Assembly (NCBI GenBank): GCA_950295325.1 | Contig: OX485807.1 | Span: forward strand, 11,497,001 to 11,561,000 | Origin: Polytrichum commune | Lineage: Eukaryota; Streptophyta; Polytrichopsida; Polytrichales; Polytrichaceae | DNA length: 64,000 nt | Direction: 5' to 3' | Shown here: one piece after another, positions 1 through 10,689 of the stretch | Layout: the number at the start of each line of letters is the position of its first letter | Position numbering within the stretch: the first letter of the stretch is position 1 | Program-made: the position numbers and the translations under genes | Notes under the pieces: generated by a model | The model's database searches: none | What the model saw: the letters and a program-made list of their open reading frames with translations, nothing else | What the model was told of the DNA's origin: nothing

Positions 1-693
1 GAGGGAAATGAATTTGTTTGCATACAACACTGGAAGGTCGTTCTTGTGATTCATTTGTAGCAAATAGTGAAATGAAACTGCTATGCATCACCTATTATCA
101 AGATGAACAGGATTAGTCAATTGGAGTTTCATGTATGTTGTTGAAATGAATTGTTTGTCGATCAACTTCTCTGGAACCAAGCTCTATGTATACTTTTTGG
201 TTATCAAGGTTGCTTCCATGTATATGTGTTATTTCAGTGAGGTTGTCCTACATCAACTTTGTGATCAACATAGATTGTAATGTGACTTTTTGGTGGGTAG
301 TGATAGCTTGTTGTCTTGCAACGTTATTCTTTTTGATGCCCACAAAAAGTAACTTGAAAGGAGTTTGATGAAGATTTCATGTCATCCAGTGTAAAGAGAG
401 AATACGCAACTAGTATGAACATGCTAAAAGTGTTTAGGGGTTGAGCTTGATAATTGACACAAAGTTGGTGATGGACTTCACACAGGTGGATCTCCTGGAA
501 GATACCTCGGAGGACATCAACACACTCATGCTGGATGAGCCACGTACGTTCTGGCCAAATGACCCCCCTGACGAAAATCAATTATTCAATAGTCTAGCAA
601 TTATTCAAAAAGTTTTGGTGTGTGTTGACTAGGAATTTCTGTTCTCATATTTGTGTTCCACTCACACACATTTGTTATCTTATTGTGCACCAG
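1..693. other. Upstream of TIM44-like exons, no clear gene
   Basis: AT-rich DNA. An open stretch at 441-632 (plus strand) encodes an acidic segment rich in Asp and Glu, but I find no match to the part of Tim44 that should precede the exon at 694 and no convincing donor, so I do not call it an exon. Confidence 0.3.
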
Positions 694-1022
694 GGGGATT
701 TGGCCATTTTAAATAAAAAGTGTTTTAGGGAGGTTGTAGAACGATGTCGCGCAGAGAGAAGAGCGTTAGAAAGCCAAGGCATCTACATGGATAACAAGGT
801 AAAGCTCAAATGGTCTTGTATACCTGTATATATGATATTTTTGTGGTTCTTTTAGATCTGCTCAATTAACAACTAACCCTGAAGACTTTGCTTAGACATG
901 TATACCTTCTATCAAAAATCTAATGTAGTGATATTTGGATCCTTGAACAGATTTTGCACATTTCTGATGTTGAAATTAAGGAAACAAAGCTGCTTGGCAA
1001 CTCACCCATCATCATTGTTTCT
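694..1022 (+). CDS. TIM44: TIM44-like protein, partial (two exons)
   Basis: Two exons, 694-798 and 951-1022, join in phase 0 across a 152-bp GT-AG intron and give 59 residues: GDLAILNKKCFREVVERCRA, then ERRALESQGIYMDNK, then ILHISDVEIKETKLLGNSPI and IIVS. This matches the start of the Tim44 domain, in which plant proteins have a conserved stretch of the type GD-x-L-x(2)-YC-x-REV-x-ERC followed by SQG-x(3)-DNKILHISDVE-x(2)-ETK. TIM44 tethers the Hsp70 import motor to the TIM23 channel on the matrix side of the inner mitochondrial membrane. A consensus donor follows (GTGAGA at 1023), yet I cannot find the next exon, which should start with a FQTQQI-like motif, nor the upstream part of the protein. 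Either transposons have stretched the next intron beyond this region or this is a truncated copy. Family call is firm; completeness is not. Confidence 0.65.
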
Positions 1023-2143
1023 GTGAGAATTTACCTCCCACTACCTTCACATGAATGTGTTTTTTTGCTCAACACTTAGTTTGGTTGTAGGATAGCTTTA
1101 TTGCCTTTATATGCATTAAAATGCAGAGGTGTCCTTGATTCACTTTTAGGGTCAGGTCAGTGCACAAAATTTGCATATGATTTTGTTGTAATTCTAGGAG
1201 CACATTTTCAGGGTACTCTAGAGCCAGTAGTTGTGATACAAATCTTTTAGGGTCGTATTTCTTAGAACTCATACATACAGTAGTTACTTGCAGCTGAGGT
1301 CATGTACTCAAAAATGCATTGTTGCTGGTACATCATGTAAGCTTTATTTTGAGGTGAAACGTTGTGAGTGCTATCACAAGAACCAAGTTCCATATTCGGG
1401 TTATGGAATTATATTAGATAGCATTGATGACATTTAAAAGCACCTGAAATTATCCCCGCTTAGTAATAATCAGTAATGTAAGGTCTTCCCAAGGTCGATA
1501 CCAATCTGATGCTGGTAAATACATTAGTTGAACAGAAGTACATGGCAAGTTTTATTGCACCAAATACATGGTTTATAATGTTGTCTAATATTACAGGTGG
1601 GCAAGACACTTGATACAAGTAAATTTAAGCAACCAGTGAAGGTGCCTTACGGACTTTTCTTTCAACATACAGGGCACAGGTGTGCAGTGTGGATACTTCA
1701 CTTCCATGCCTCAAGTGAATAATATTCATGGAACGCTTAATTATTGCATTTGATAGATCACCGTAGACTGTTGTTTGGCTTAACACTATATAGAGTGTTG
1801 ATAGGTGATTACTATGTTGGATTCAGTATGGGCTTCTAGATAGAGAGGACGTCATAGGACACTTGGTGATTTATGATAAGTCATGAAGAGCACTCTATTC
1901 AATTGAATATGAATGGGAAGTTGTGGGAAGTTGTGGGAAGTTGCATCACATGTGAGCTTTTGATGAGTATTTATGATATGTGTGATTCTTGGCAGCTAGT
2001 GGTGAGTGGAATAAAGAATAAGAGTAATGGATACATATTTGCATCGTATGACTGCTAGCAATCAACCAAGGGTCGAATTCTGTAAACATGTGGTCGCAAC
2101 CCTTGCTCCCTTCTTCATTCCTTTTTGCTGAAGGATGATCTGA
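1023..2143. other. Non-coding, no recognisable gene
   Basis: AT-rich sequence with no supported ORF. A short in-phase repeat of the decamer GAAGTTGTGG occurs three times near 1917-1945. If the TIM44-like gene is intact, this is part of its intron. Confidence 0.4.
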
Positions 2144-2740
2144 CCAGGGTCAGTCATACTTTTGGTTTATGTGACAGTGCGAAGTCACATAAAAAGTCAG
2201 CACATAGAGAGTTCAGTAGTTAGCAGTTTGGTTCATGTAACTGACGGCAGTGACATGATATGTAGTTGACTTGATATGCTGAATATGTAGTCTGACTTGA
2301 TATGTAGTTGACTTGATATGTTGAATAAAATTGCAATACCTATGTTGTTCTCCACATACAAAAGTTGTTGGTCATTGAACTGGCTGAAGTACTATGAGTT
2401 CAGCAACTAACAATACATTTAACATTGACAATGGACTTGATTTATATTTTTTGATTTCAGTGGGATTTTTATGCACGTGCCTAATTGTTGAAGCATTTGA
2501 GACACTTGACTGCGCGATTTCATGAACTCGTGTCATAGGTTGTTTATAGACTTCATATCTATTGGTATTTTATTATAGTTGGCAAATTTAACTATTATAG
2601 TATATCAATTTGTGGAGGATGTTGTTACTCTGAATTATTAGTCAGTCACATGAACCAAACTTCTCACTACTGAACTGGCTATATGAAGAAGGATTGTGAC
2701 TTTGTACAATCACAAAAACCAAACTTATGACTGACCTAGG
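2144..2740. mobile_element. Non-autonomous element with ~100-bp inverted repeats
   Basis: The left arm (2144-2245, beginning CCAGGGTCAGTCAT) and the right arm (2641-2740, ending ATGACTGACCTAGG) are reverse complements at most positions, including shared blocks around GTTTGGTT, CAAAGTCACA/GCGAAGTCACA and GAACTGGCTATAT-like sequence. The ~395-bp core has no coding capacity and carries a short direct repeat of the type GTAGTTGACTTGATATG at about 2261-2325. Long terminal inverted repeats around a non-coding core are typical of miniature or foldback DNA transposons. I see no clear target-site duplication. The GACTNA-rich arms resemble the subterminal sequence of the CACTA element next to it, so this could instead be part of that element's left end. 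Confidence 0.6.
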
Positions 2741-3066
2741 TGAGTCTTGTAAGCTAGGGCGTCCATAAGTTGGATGATCCTGAAGCAGATATAGACTTTA
2801 AGGACTGCCACCAAAATCCTTCCAGTCTGAAGTTCTCTTTTAAGCTTACATGAAGGGGGGGGGGAGTACGTGTGGCAGCGAGTCTAGTATTCTAGATATT
2901 GGTAGCAGTCATTTGGTGAACTTGATGGTTAAACTGAGATTTCTGGCATAACCAGTCAAGATCCATGTTGTGAAATTGTAGTGTGATTAGGGTTTTTAGT
3001 TCCCACGCTCAATTCTGCGTGGTTTTCTGAACAGGAGCAAGTGGCATTGACCGCCTTACATTGCAA

Positions 3067-6000
3067 ATGGCTAGGCGTGGAGCGACGGGGGCAAGCGACC
3101 TCCACCTCTGGGAACTAGAGGAGAGAGAGGCAGATAGATTGGGGCTAACGCATTACCGTTGCCCATGCAGGAACTGTATGGGAGGTCGTTGCATCAGTAG
3201 GGGAACCATTCGCAAGCATCTCAGAACCATCGGAAGAGACCCTCAATTCACTGTGCCTATTTTGGTATGTCTACATAACTACTAGGAGAACAGCTGTAAT
3301 ATGACTAGAACAGTTCAATATGGCATGGCCAACATTACTGGTTTTTATTAGAATTTGTGACTAGGTCTAGTCACATATGACTGATTCTAATCAAGGTTGA
3401 CTGTCATAAGTAACATCCCACCAAAACTAGTCATGCATTCTCACTAAATCCAGTCATATCGGACACGCAATCAGGTAATGTTCCAGTGCTAAAATACTTT
3501 CAACTATTAATTCCGGGGTGTGCTATGTTCAGGCTGGACTCGTGGATGCGGAACAGGACCTTGTTGAAGAGGAAGTTAGGGAAAGCCCTCATCAGCTGGA
3601 CAACAACAATGGGGGCATGGACGCAATAAGAATGATCATGGAGTGCCTCTCTAGATACGATAACCTCGAGGACGAAGACCGTGAGGATTGTAGAAGAACA
3701 GACGATGTGGAGGAGGACGACGCAATCCCCGGGGAGGAAGGGGATTGCACGGCAGATTTAATGGAGGAATTACTTGCGCATGCCCGAACTCCCCTCTTTG
3801 CAGGTGCCACAACAAGTCGCTTGGTCGCAACTCTGCTGCTCCTCAATTGCTTTGCGGTGTTTGGAGTATCGAATGCATTTGCTGATGAACTACTTCAACT
3901 GCTGCATATTCTCCTTCCAAGCGACAATTACCTACCCCGTTCCCACTATGAAGCCCGGAAGTATGTGGTGAAGCTGGGACTGTCCTATAACAACATTCAT
4001 GCATGCCGCAATGGATGTTGCCTATTCAGGAAGGAGTTGCAGGATGCGAAGTCCTGTCCAAAGTGCAACGCCCCGAGATACAAGTCGGAGTCCAGCCCAA
4101 TCCCATCCAAAATCCTACGCCACTTTCCGTTGATTCCCCGTCTGAAGCGCATGTACCGGTGCAAAAGATTGGCGGAACTTAACAAATGGCATGCCAATCA
4201 TAAGAAGGAGGGTATTAACGTGGAATGCGTCCCCGACTCGAAGGCCTGGAAGCATATTGATTCGTTGGATGCCAACTTTACAGATGAGCATAGGAACATA
4301 CGCTTGGGGATGGCATTGGACGGTGTGAATCCGTTCGGAAACCAGTCGCTCAGTCACTCGACATGGCCGGTCCTTCTGGTGAACTATAATTTGCCTGCAT
4401 GGCTAGTGACAAAGCCATTTTTCATCATGCTTGCATTGCTTATTCCAGGTATTGCTTACACTCAGCACTGATGACTGCATCTAGTAACCAGCATGGTAAG
4501 AAGGTTGACTGTGAATAGTGCAATTTCTGAAACCAGTCACCGGTTCCAGTATCTACACTCAGAATTGTTGACTGCATCTAGTAACGAGCATGGTAAGAAG
4601 GTTTACTATAATTTGTCTGCATGACTAGTGACAAAGCCATTTTTCATCATGCTTGCATTGCTTATTCCAGGTCGCGAGAGCGTGACCTCGGAGAACATCG
4701 ATGTGTACCTTACTCCATTGATTGAAGAGCTCTTGGAACTTTGGAAAGGGGTACCAGCCATAGATGTGTCTGAAGAGCCCCCAAGACAGCATTTTAAACT
4801 ACGGGCTCTACTTCTTTGGTGCATTCACGACTTCCCTGCGTACGGACTCACATCTGGCCAAGTCACAAAAGGGTATAGAGCGTGTACCGAGTGTGGGCCA
4901 GATGTTACAACTCGGCGGTCAAAGGCTCTTAGAAAGAATGTATATTTAGGTCACCGCCGGTATCTCAGTAGATGGCATCCATATCGTAGGCTCAGGCATT
5001 CATTTGATGGTCAACAGGAGTACCGACCTCCCCCTCCAATTCTAACAGGATGCGACATCAAGGGCTATGCACAAGAAAGATTGTCCTTCCTGCAAGAGTC
5101 ACAGGGAAGAAGAGGTGGAGGAGAAGGCGACCCCATTCAGCGTACCGGAGTGAAGCGGCTCTCCGCTCTGTACAAGCTTCCGTATTGGCAGGTACTTAGC
5201 GCATTCACAGGTTCCAGTAACTGACATTTAGAATTGTTGACTGAATCTAGTAACAAACACGCTTATCTGGTTGAATGTGAATAGTGCAATTTCTGAAATC
5301 AATCACTGGTTCCAGTAACTGATAGTTAGAATTGTTGACTGACTCTAGTAACAAACACGGTTAGCAGGTTGAATGTGAATAGTGCAATTTTTGAAATCAA
5401 TCACTGGTTCCAGTATGTTCAGTTATAATTGTTGACTGACTCTAGTAACCTGGTTGGTAAGAAGAGTGACTGTGAATAGTGCAATTTCTGAAATCCATGA
5501 CTGCCAGTATGGATGAAACAAAATATGGACCTATATCTTTTCAATGAATGCTTAAGAGTCTTTGTCGAAAGTGAGTAAATCTGACGCTGGAATGCTTTGC
5601 TGGGATTTCTGGCAGGACCTCCTCATTAGACATCTTTTGGATCCCATGCACTGCGAAAAAAACATCTGCGAGAACGTGATGAAAACAATTTGGGGAGTCC
5701 GTGACACTTTGAAGGCCCGGCTAGACTTAAAAGAGGCCAACATTCGACCATATCTGCACCCTCTTCCAGGAAGGAAACATGGGTCTGTCGTACTTCCAAC
5801 AGCTCCATATGTACTATCGAAAGAAGAGAAGGCAAAATTCATAGACATTATCCGCAATTTGAAGACTCCTACGAACTACGCTGGCCAACTTGCAAAATGC
5901 ATTGCGTCGGATGGGGACTTGAAGGGGCTGAAATCTCATGACTACCATGTCTTGATGCAACAATTGCTCCCCTTGTGTTTGCGCACTCTCTTAGACAGGG

Positions 6001-7692
6001 ATACGCGGGTGGCAATAATACGGCTTAGCCGGGTGTTTGTACGATTGTGCGCAAAATCCGTAGATCCCTCGTCCATGGAACAGTTATTGGAGTACACAGC
6101 TGAGACTCTATGCATGCTAGAGATGGTTTTTCCACCTTCATTCTTTGATGTCATGTCGCACCTCCCCATTCACCTGGTGCAGCAGTTGGATATATGTGGT
6201 CCCGTACACACCCGATGGATGTATCCTATTGAGCGGTACCTGAAGAGACTGAAGGGCTATGTTAGGCAACGAGCAAAACCTGAGGGATCCATGGCGAGGG
6301 GGTACACAATAGAGGAGGCGTTAGGATTTTGCACAGAGTACATGCAAGACTGTGAGCTAACACGCAGGAGGACTTGGGACGACGAGGAGGAAGTAGGGGC
6401 CAAGAGTGAGGTCGCGGAGGGTACAGGTCGATATCGACTCTTGACATCAGAGCTGAGGACACGGATTCACGAGTTTGTTCTCACGAATGCTGAGCCTCTA
6501 CAGTCATACAGAGAGTAAGCATCACATGTTTTAGTCATGCACTCTGTCTAGAAGGGACAATGTGACTCTATAGTCAACAAAGGTCTATTGCGTATTAATT
6601 CCAGTCATCATATTGCAACACATGACTAACAGATAGTAAGCATCACATGTTTTAGTCATGCACTCTGTCTAGAAGGGACAATGTGACTCTATAGTCAACA
6701 AAGGTCTATTGTGTACTAATTTCAGTCATCATATTGCAACACATGACTAGGGAATTAGATGTTGATGACGTTTACATTTATCTGCCGGCTGTTTTTGTTA
6801 TGTAAAAAAATTCCATCCACTGTGGCTTCCAATCAGACGTCACTACTTGGAGATGGAAGCGCGGCACAGAATGCGTGCAGAGATACGTCGTCGATCACGG
6901 GGCAGAAGAGCAGAGTATCCAGCAATCGCAAGGAATGAGCAGTTTTCTGAGTGGCTTCCAATCGCGGTGCAACGGGATGTGGCAGCAGGCACAGAGGTCC
7001 ATGAAGATATTCTTGGCCTTGTCCTACCACCTTCATGCGAGGCAAAATCGTATCGCAGCATGTATGCATACGGGAACCATATACGTGTGCGAGGAGCAGA
7101 GGGCCACTTGTCAACGTGCGACAGCGGAGTAGCTGCAACATTCTCACAATCTTGCCGTTCCAGCAGAAAGGACAAGAATCACAGGCTTGCGAACGTGGAG
7201 TACGTGGGGTGGGTTGAAGAGATTATTGGGGCTGACTATGGGAAGTTCGAAATACTCCTACTGTATTGCAAGTGGGTCCGCGCCACGTGGATTGGGCCAC
7301 GGGCAACTATGAAAAGAGATGAGTACGGTTTCACTCTCGTGAACATTGACCGTACCATTCCGTACTCATCAGATTCGTTTGCGTTTCCTCTTCATGCTCA
7401 ACAGGTCTTCTTTGTTGACGATGTGGCACATCCTGGATGGAAGGTAGTTCTACGCAAAGAGGCACGAAGTGTGAGAGTGACTTCCATGGCTGAAGGAAGA
7501 CCAGATCTACACTGCCTAAGCTTATGCGACGATGTTGTAACTCAGGGATTGATGGCACATCATGTCGCTGATGATACCGTAGCAATGCCACCTGTTTTAT
7601 CAAGTTCCAGGGAGCTTTCTAGCAACGAGGTGCAGCTTGCTATGCAAATGGAGGATACAGAGGCAGACTACAATGATGAATCACCACAGTAG
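3067..7692 (+). CDS. CACTA transposase (Tnp2/TnpD type), intact
   Basis: Five exons (3067-3264, 3533-4448, 4671-5191, 5616-6514, 6837-7692) join in frame with GT-AG borders into a 1,129-residue protein with no internal stop. Exon 1 carries the transposase-associated Cys-rich domain (HYRCPCRNCMGGRC). Exons 2-3 carry the Tnp2 core, including CRNGCCLFRKELQDAKSCPKC, DGVNPFGNQSLSHSTWPVLL and LRALLLWCIHDFPAYGLTSG. Exon 4 has LLDPMHCEKNICENV and a DUF4218-type block (HLPIHLVQQLDICGPVHTRW, MYPIERYLKRLKGYVRQ). Exon 5 has the DUF4216-like domain (EILLLYCKWVRA...GFTLVNIDRT). The protein would bind the element ends and cut and paste it. The start is the first ATG of the in-frame exon. The unbroken frame implies recent activity. 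No separate TnpA-like gene is evident between 7693 and the right end. Confidence 0.9.
4383..4672 (+). repeat. 68-bp direct repeat bounding CACTA intron 2
   Basis: A 68-bp segment ending in TTGCTTATTCCAGGT occurs at 4383-4450 and again at 4605-4672, with about four mismatches. The spacing is 222 bp. The first copy is the end of exon 2 and supplies the GT donor (4449); the second supplies the AG acceptor (4670). The intron (4449-4670) is therefore exactly one repeat period long. Between the copies is a ~60-bp module (TGACTGCATCTAGTAAC...GCATGGTAAGAAGG) that itself occurs twice. Confidence 0.9.
5192..5615 (+). repeat. ~98-bp tandem repeats in CACTA intron 3
   Basis: The 424-bp intron contains three tandem copies of a ~98-bp unit, anchored on AATTGTTGACTGA at 5232, 5330 and 5427 (spacings 98 and 97 bp). 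The unit includes GTGAATAGTGCAATTTCTGA and a variant of CACTGGTTCCAGTA. The same module is present in intron 2, so this repeat family is specific to the introns of this gene here. Confidence 0.85.
6515..6756 (+). repeat. 121-bp tandem duplication in CACTA intron 4
   Basis: Two nearly identical copies, starting with GTAAGCATCACATG at 6515 and 6636, lie at the 5' end of the intron. The donor GTAAGC used after exon 4 is duplicated with it, giving a second potential donor 121 bp downstream. Confidence 0.9.
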
Positions 7693-8369
7693 GACTGTAG
7701 GAGCCCAACTACTATCTGTAGAATTTTGGTACAGCAAAAGAGTAGTCACAGAGATTGCACAATTAACAAATTAAAGTTGTATGGACAAAGGGGGTTCATT
7801 ACCAATATAAGTAAAGGAAATTGTGTCTGTGACTATGTTATATCGCAGTCATGACTGAATCCAGTAAAGAAAACTGTCCACATGGCTACGTTATTTTGCC
7901 AACACTTTGGCATCTCAAAAAAGTATGGGAAGGTGATCAATAACGGCTTTGTTGTGAGCATGGGAATTCTGTAGCCTGGTTAAGCATACACGGCAATGTC
8001 GTGCATCTGAAAAGAAAGTGGGAAGATATTCCAAGTGGAATCATGATTTCTGGACGCCCAAGCCAATTACTTACTAATTTTTGAAGGTGTGTTTAGTTCC
8101 TGTTTCTATGATGGGGTGCCTCTAAAATGACACGTGATCATGTTTGCGCGCAGACATGGTAGTGTTGAATAGACGAGCTATTATGTAAGTGAAGATTATA
8201 GACCTACTTCTATATCACAACACTCACCCATGGAGCCAACGACTAGAGGACTTCAAAATCATCTGATTGAAATATATGACAACTATTAGTCAGTTCATTT
8301 ACTACAGGAAGTCATGTAGTCACCCAAACCAACTCTCTTACTGCAGTAAGACATACATAACGCATTAGC

Positions 8370-8423
8370 ATTAGCATGACTACACATAGTGAGCACATTA
8401 GCATGACTACACATAGTGAGCAC
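8370..8423 (+). repeat. 27-bp tandem duplication, CACTA subterminal
   Basis: Two exact copies of a 27-bp unit (ATTAGCATGACTACACATAG plus TGAGCAC) at 8370-8396 and 8397-8423, inside the 3' subterminal region of the CACTA element. The unit contains the ATGACT motif that recurs throughout this flank. Confidence 0.9.
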
Positions 8424-8639
8424 TCATAGCATGACTCTGGGAACCGGGCAGGAGAACATATGTCCCGTTCCCGTAGACGTTCCCACCCAGGTCCTCAAAA
8501 ATATGACTACGTATATGACTAGACCATGACTGGACCCTCTTAGGACTGATTTTAGACTAAACCAATGACTGAGGTGACTACATAGTCATATGCCCTTAGT
8601 CACATCCGGTCACATTGGGCTGGTTTTCTTGTAGTGTAG

Positions 8640-9305
8640 GGTGAATTTGATGCAAAGATAGGGGTCATAAAATATCAACATGATAATTAGGTAAAAATTG
8701 AGGCCTAGTTTTGTACAGGTGCTTAATAGTAGTGGCACTATACTGGTCTGCTTTACTTTTTCTAGGTAGACTCACTGAAGAACATCAGTGTATATGTTTG
8801 ATAAATTTCGTCTGACAGTCAACTTCAATTCCAAAGTGTTACATGACATTCTCAAAAACGAAACAAAAATGTCAATTGACATGTGCATTTGATTCTAGTA
8901 TGTCACCTGTAGTAGAGTCAAACGTCTCCTGTTGATTGCAAACAATCTATTTATTGTTACAGACATCCACGCTTTCCAGTATATAAGCTGCAAAGTTTGA
9001 AGATTAGGTGTTCATTAAACTAACCCTCAACATTAAGCTATTGTGGTGTGTAGTTACTGTGACTGCTCGAGCTCCTGGTGCTGATATGTGACAGGTTTCA
9101 TGTTTCATCCCAATTACTTTTGAGTTATAGCAACAATTAGAGCTGTTGGTAACTCAACATTTAAATTGTCTGTTGGTAACTCAACAATTAGAGCTATTGG
9201 TAACATTTAAAATGGTAACTCAACATTTAAATTGTCTGCATGTTGTGGTGGAACATGCTCCAACATTGTTGCTTTCCGGTATATGCAAGCTGAATTCAAT
9301 GGTGT
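8640..9305. other. Non-coding spacer between CACTA and hAT
   Basis: No supported gene. Around 9145-9240 a short motif (GGTAACTCAACATTTAAATT) is repeated with small changes. Confidence 0.4.
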
Positions 9306-10307
9306 GTGTGCAGGTATGCAGATGCAATAAATATTTGCTACAGGCGGCAGTCTACATCATTGCAAACTCGTGTGCCAACAAGTCTCACATGGGCAATTGC
9401 TCGAGTTGTGACGGAGACATTGACCCCTGTGGTGTCACAGTGCGTTCCAAACGAAACTCGCGGGTTCTGGTTGCTCAGTGATGCTTTAGTAGGGGCGTTG
9501 AAGTTGATGGTGCAAATGGAGGCGCAACAACTTGCACACAATTCAATTGAACCGCCCTTGGAGTGTAGCGAGTTTGACTCAGAGCTCGAAATTCTCTATG
9601 GACGGATGGCAGGACAGGTAGCAGCGGTGTTGAGGCCTTTTCTTGCTTTTTCCCACAAGTACGATGAAGGGCAAGCTCAGAACATGCTTGCTCTCATGCT
9701 CGATCCACGTTTCAAGGGATTGGAGTTACTACAAGATTATGTTGGCCGTGAAGTGGCGAAGAAGGTGGTGGATGAGTACGACACCAAAGTCTTGGTACCC
9801 ATGTTGGTCAAAGTGGCTGTAATTTTGTCTCCCATTGTTGTTGCACAACCAGCCGCTCTAATCGTCCCGCATGTCTCCCAAACTTCTTTGTTCGGTGCAC
9901 CAACTTCTACAGCTGAAGCAAGCAAGGGGCTGCTACTTGGCGAGCTCAGCCTCTTCCGGCGTCTTGTTGTTGAACCAATTAATGTTGCTTGTCCGTTATT
10001 GTGGTGGAAGGAACATGAATCGCGTTTCCCAACTGTTGCTTTTGTTGCTCGACAGTTTCTAGGCATACCAGGTAGTCAAATTGAGTGTGAGCGGATCTTT
10101 TCCATTGCCGGCATTCTCACATCCCTTCGCCGTTGTAGACTTGGTACGGAGAATCTCAATGCCCTTGTCATGATTCAAAAGAATTGGCCTTTTGATGCCC
10201 GCACAGATACACTTAGTGAGAGTGACATCATTCAATTCTTCAATGATGAAACAGAGTTGCTTGAAATTCATGAAGAGGAGTTGATTGCAGTGGGTGAGCT
10301 AGAGTGA
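9306..10307 (+). CDS. hAT transposase, C-terminal part
   Basis: An uninterrupted frame of about 330 codons. It contains LMLDPRFKGLELLQDY, typical of the hAT catalytic core's later half, and near the C-terminus the hAT dimerisation region: PLLWWKEHESRFPTVAFVAR, QFLGIPGSQIECERIFSIAG, and a following RRCRLGTENLNALVMIQKNW. The N-terminal BED zinc finger and the first part of the RNase H-like fold are absent. The frame opens at a CAG/GTATGCAG junction that looks like a splice acceptor, so earlier exons may be missing or lost; there is no ATG at the opening. No terminal inverted repeats or 8-bp target duplication were identified. Likely a 5'-truncated element whose remaining frame is undamaged. Confidence 0.8.
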   Translation: MCRYADAINICYRRQSTSLQTRVPTSLTWAIARVVTETLTPVVSQCVPNETRGFWLLSDALVGALKLMVQMEAQQLAHNSIEPPLECSEFDSELEILYGRMAGQVAAVLRPFLAFSHKYDEGQAQNMLALMLDPRFKGLELLQDYVGREVAKKVVDEYDTKVLVPMLVKVAVILSPIVVAQPAALIVPHVSQTSLFGAPTSTAEASKGLLLGELSLFRRLVVEPINVACPLLWWKEHESRFPTVAFVARQFLGIPGSQIECERIFSIAGILTSLRRCRLGTENLNALVMIQKNWPFDARTDTLSESDIIQFFNDETELLEIHEEELIAVGELE

Positions 10308-10689
10308 GATTTAGCTTGAGGGCATTGTTTGATTGTTTTTTATCAATTCAACTTTGTTTGATTAAACTAATGTTGGTCGAAGTAGTCCATGTTGATCCAA
10401 TTCAATACTTAGTCAAGCATGATAATTTGATAAATTCAAATCATGATTCAATTTGATCAGTTTGCTCAAGTTCATGCTTCATCTGTTTTGGATTTTTTTT
10501 AAATTTTAAATTAAAATATTAAGTAATTAAATTCTCTCTTAAAAACCTTAAAATGACATACCATACCCTTGCATTGGGCACCCTGGTATATGAAAAAAAA
10601 TCACACCATAACACGTACCCTAAAATTCAAGAAATTTTACAAAACCACATACACATACCCTACCTTGAAAATACAAAACCTTTGTAATA
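10308..10689. other. AT-rich spacer
   Basis: Homopolymer-rich AT DNA just downstream of the hAT frame and downstream (in its own orientation) of the Mutator-like gene. No coding content seen. Confidence 0.4.

Larger units (their letters stand above)
3067..8636 (+). mobile_element. CACTA (En/Spm) DNA transposon, left end unresolved
   Basis: The element contains a complete transposase gene (3067-7692) and ends on the right with TTTTCTTGTAGTG at 8624-8636, the reverse complement of the CACTACAAGAAAA terminus widespread in plant CACTA elements. Subterminal DNA from 7693 to 8623 is dense in short ATGACT/AGTCAT motifs on both strands, as expected for transposase-binding repeats. The next three bases, TAG (8637-8639), would be the 3-bp target duplication. 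I could not find the matching left terminus upstream of the gene; an acceptor-like site shortly before the ATG suggests a 5' untranslated exon, so the true start lies upstream of 3067. Confidence 0.8.

Noticed and set aside
441-632. Acidic 60-codon frame as an upstream TIM44 exon
   Set aside because: It shows none of the residues expected just before the Tim44 domain and has no matching donor.
2968-2983. TTGTAGTG near 2976 as a CACTA terminus
   Set aside because: It is in the same orientation as the right end at 8636, lacks the TTTTC extension, and cannot serve as the left terminus.
3592-3846. Minus-strand 84-codon Ser-rich frame
   Set aside because: It is the antisense of the acidic, Glu/Asp-rich part of the CACTA transposase exon 2.
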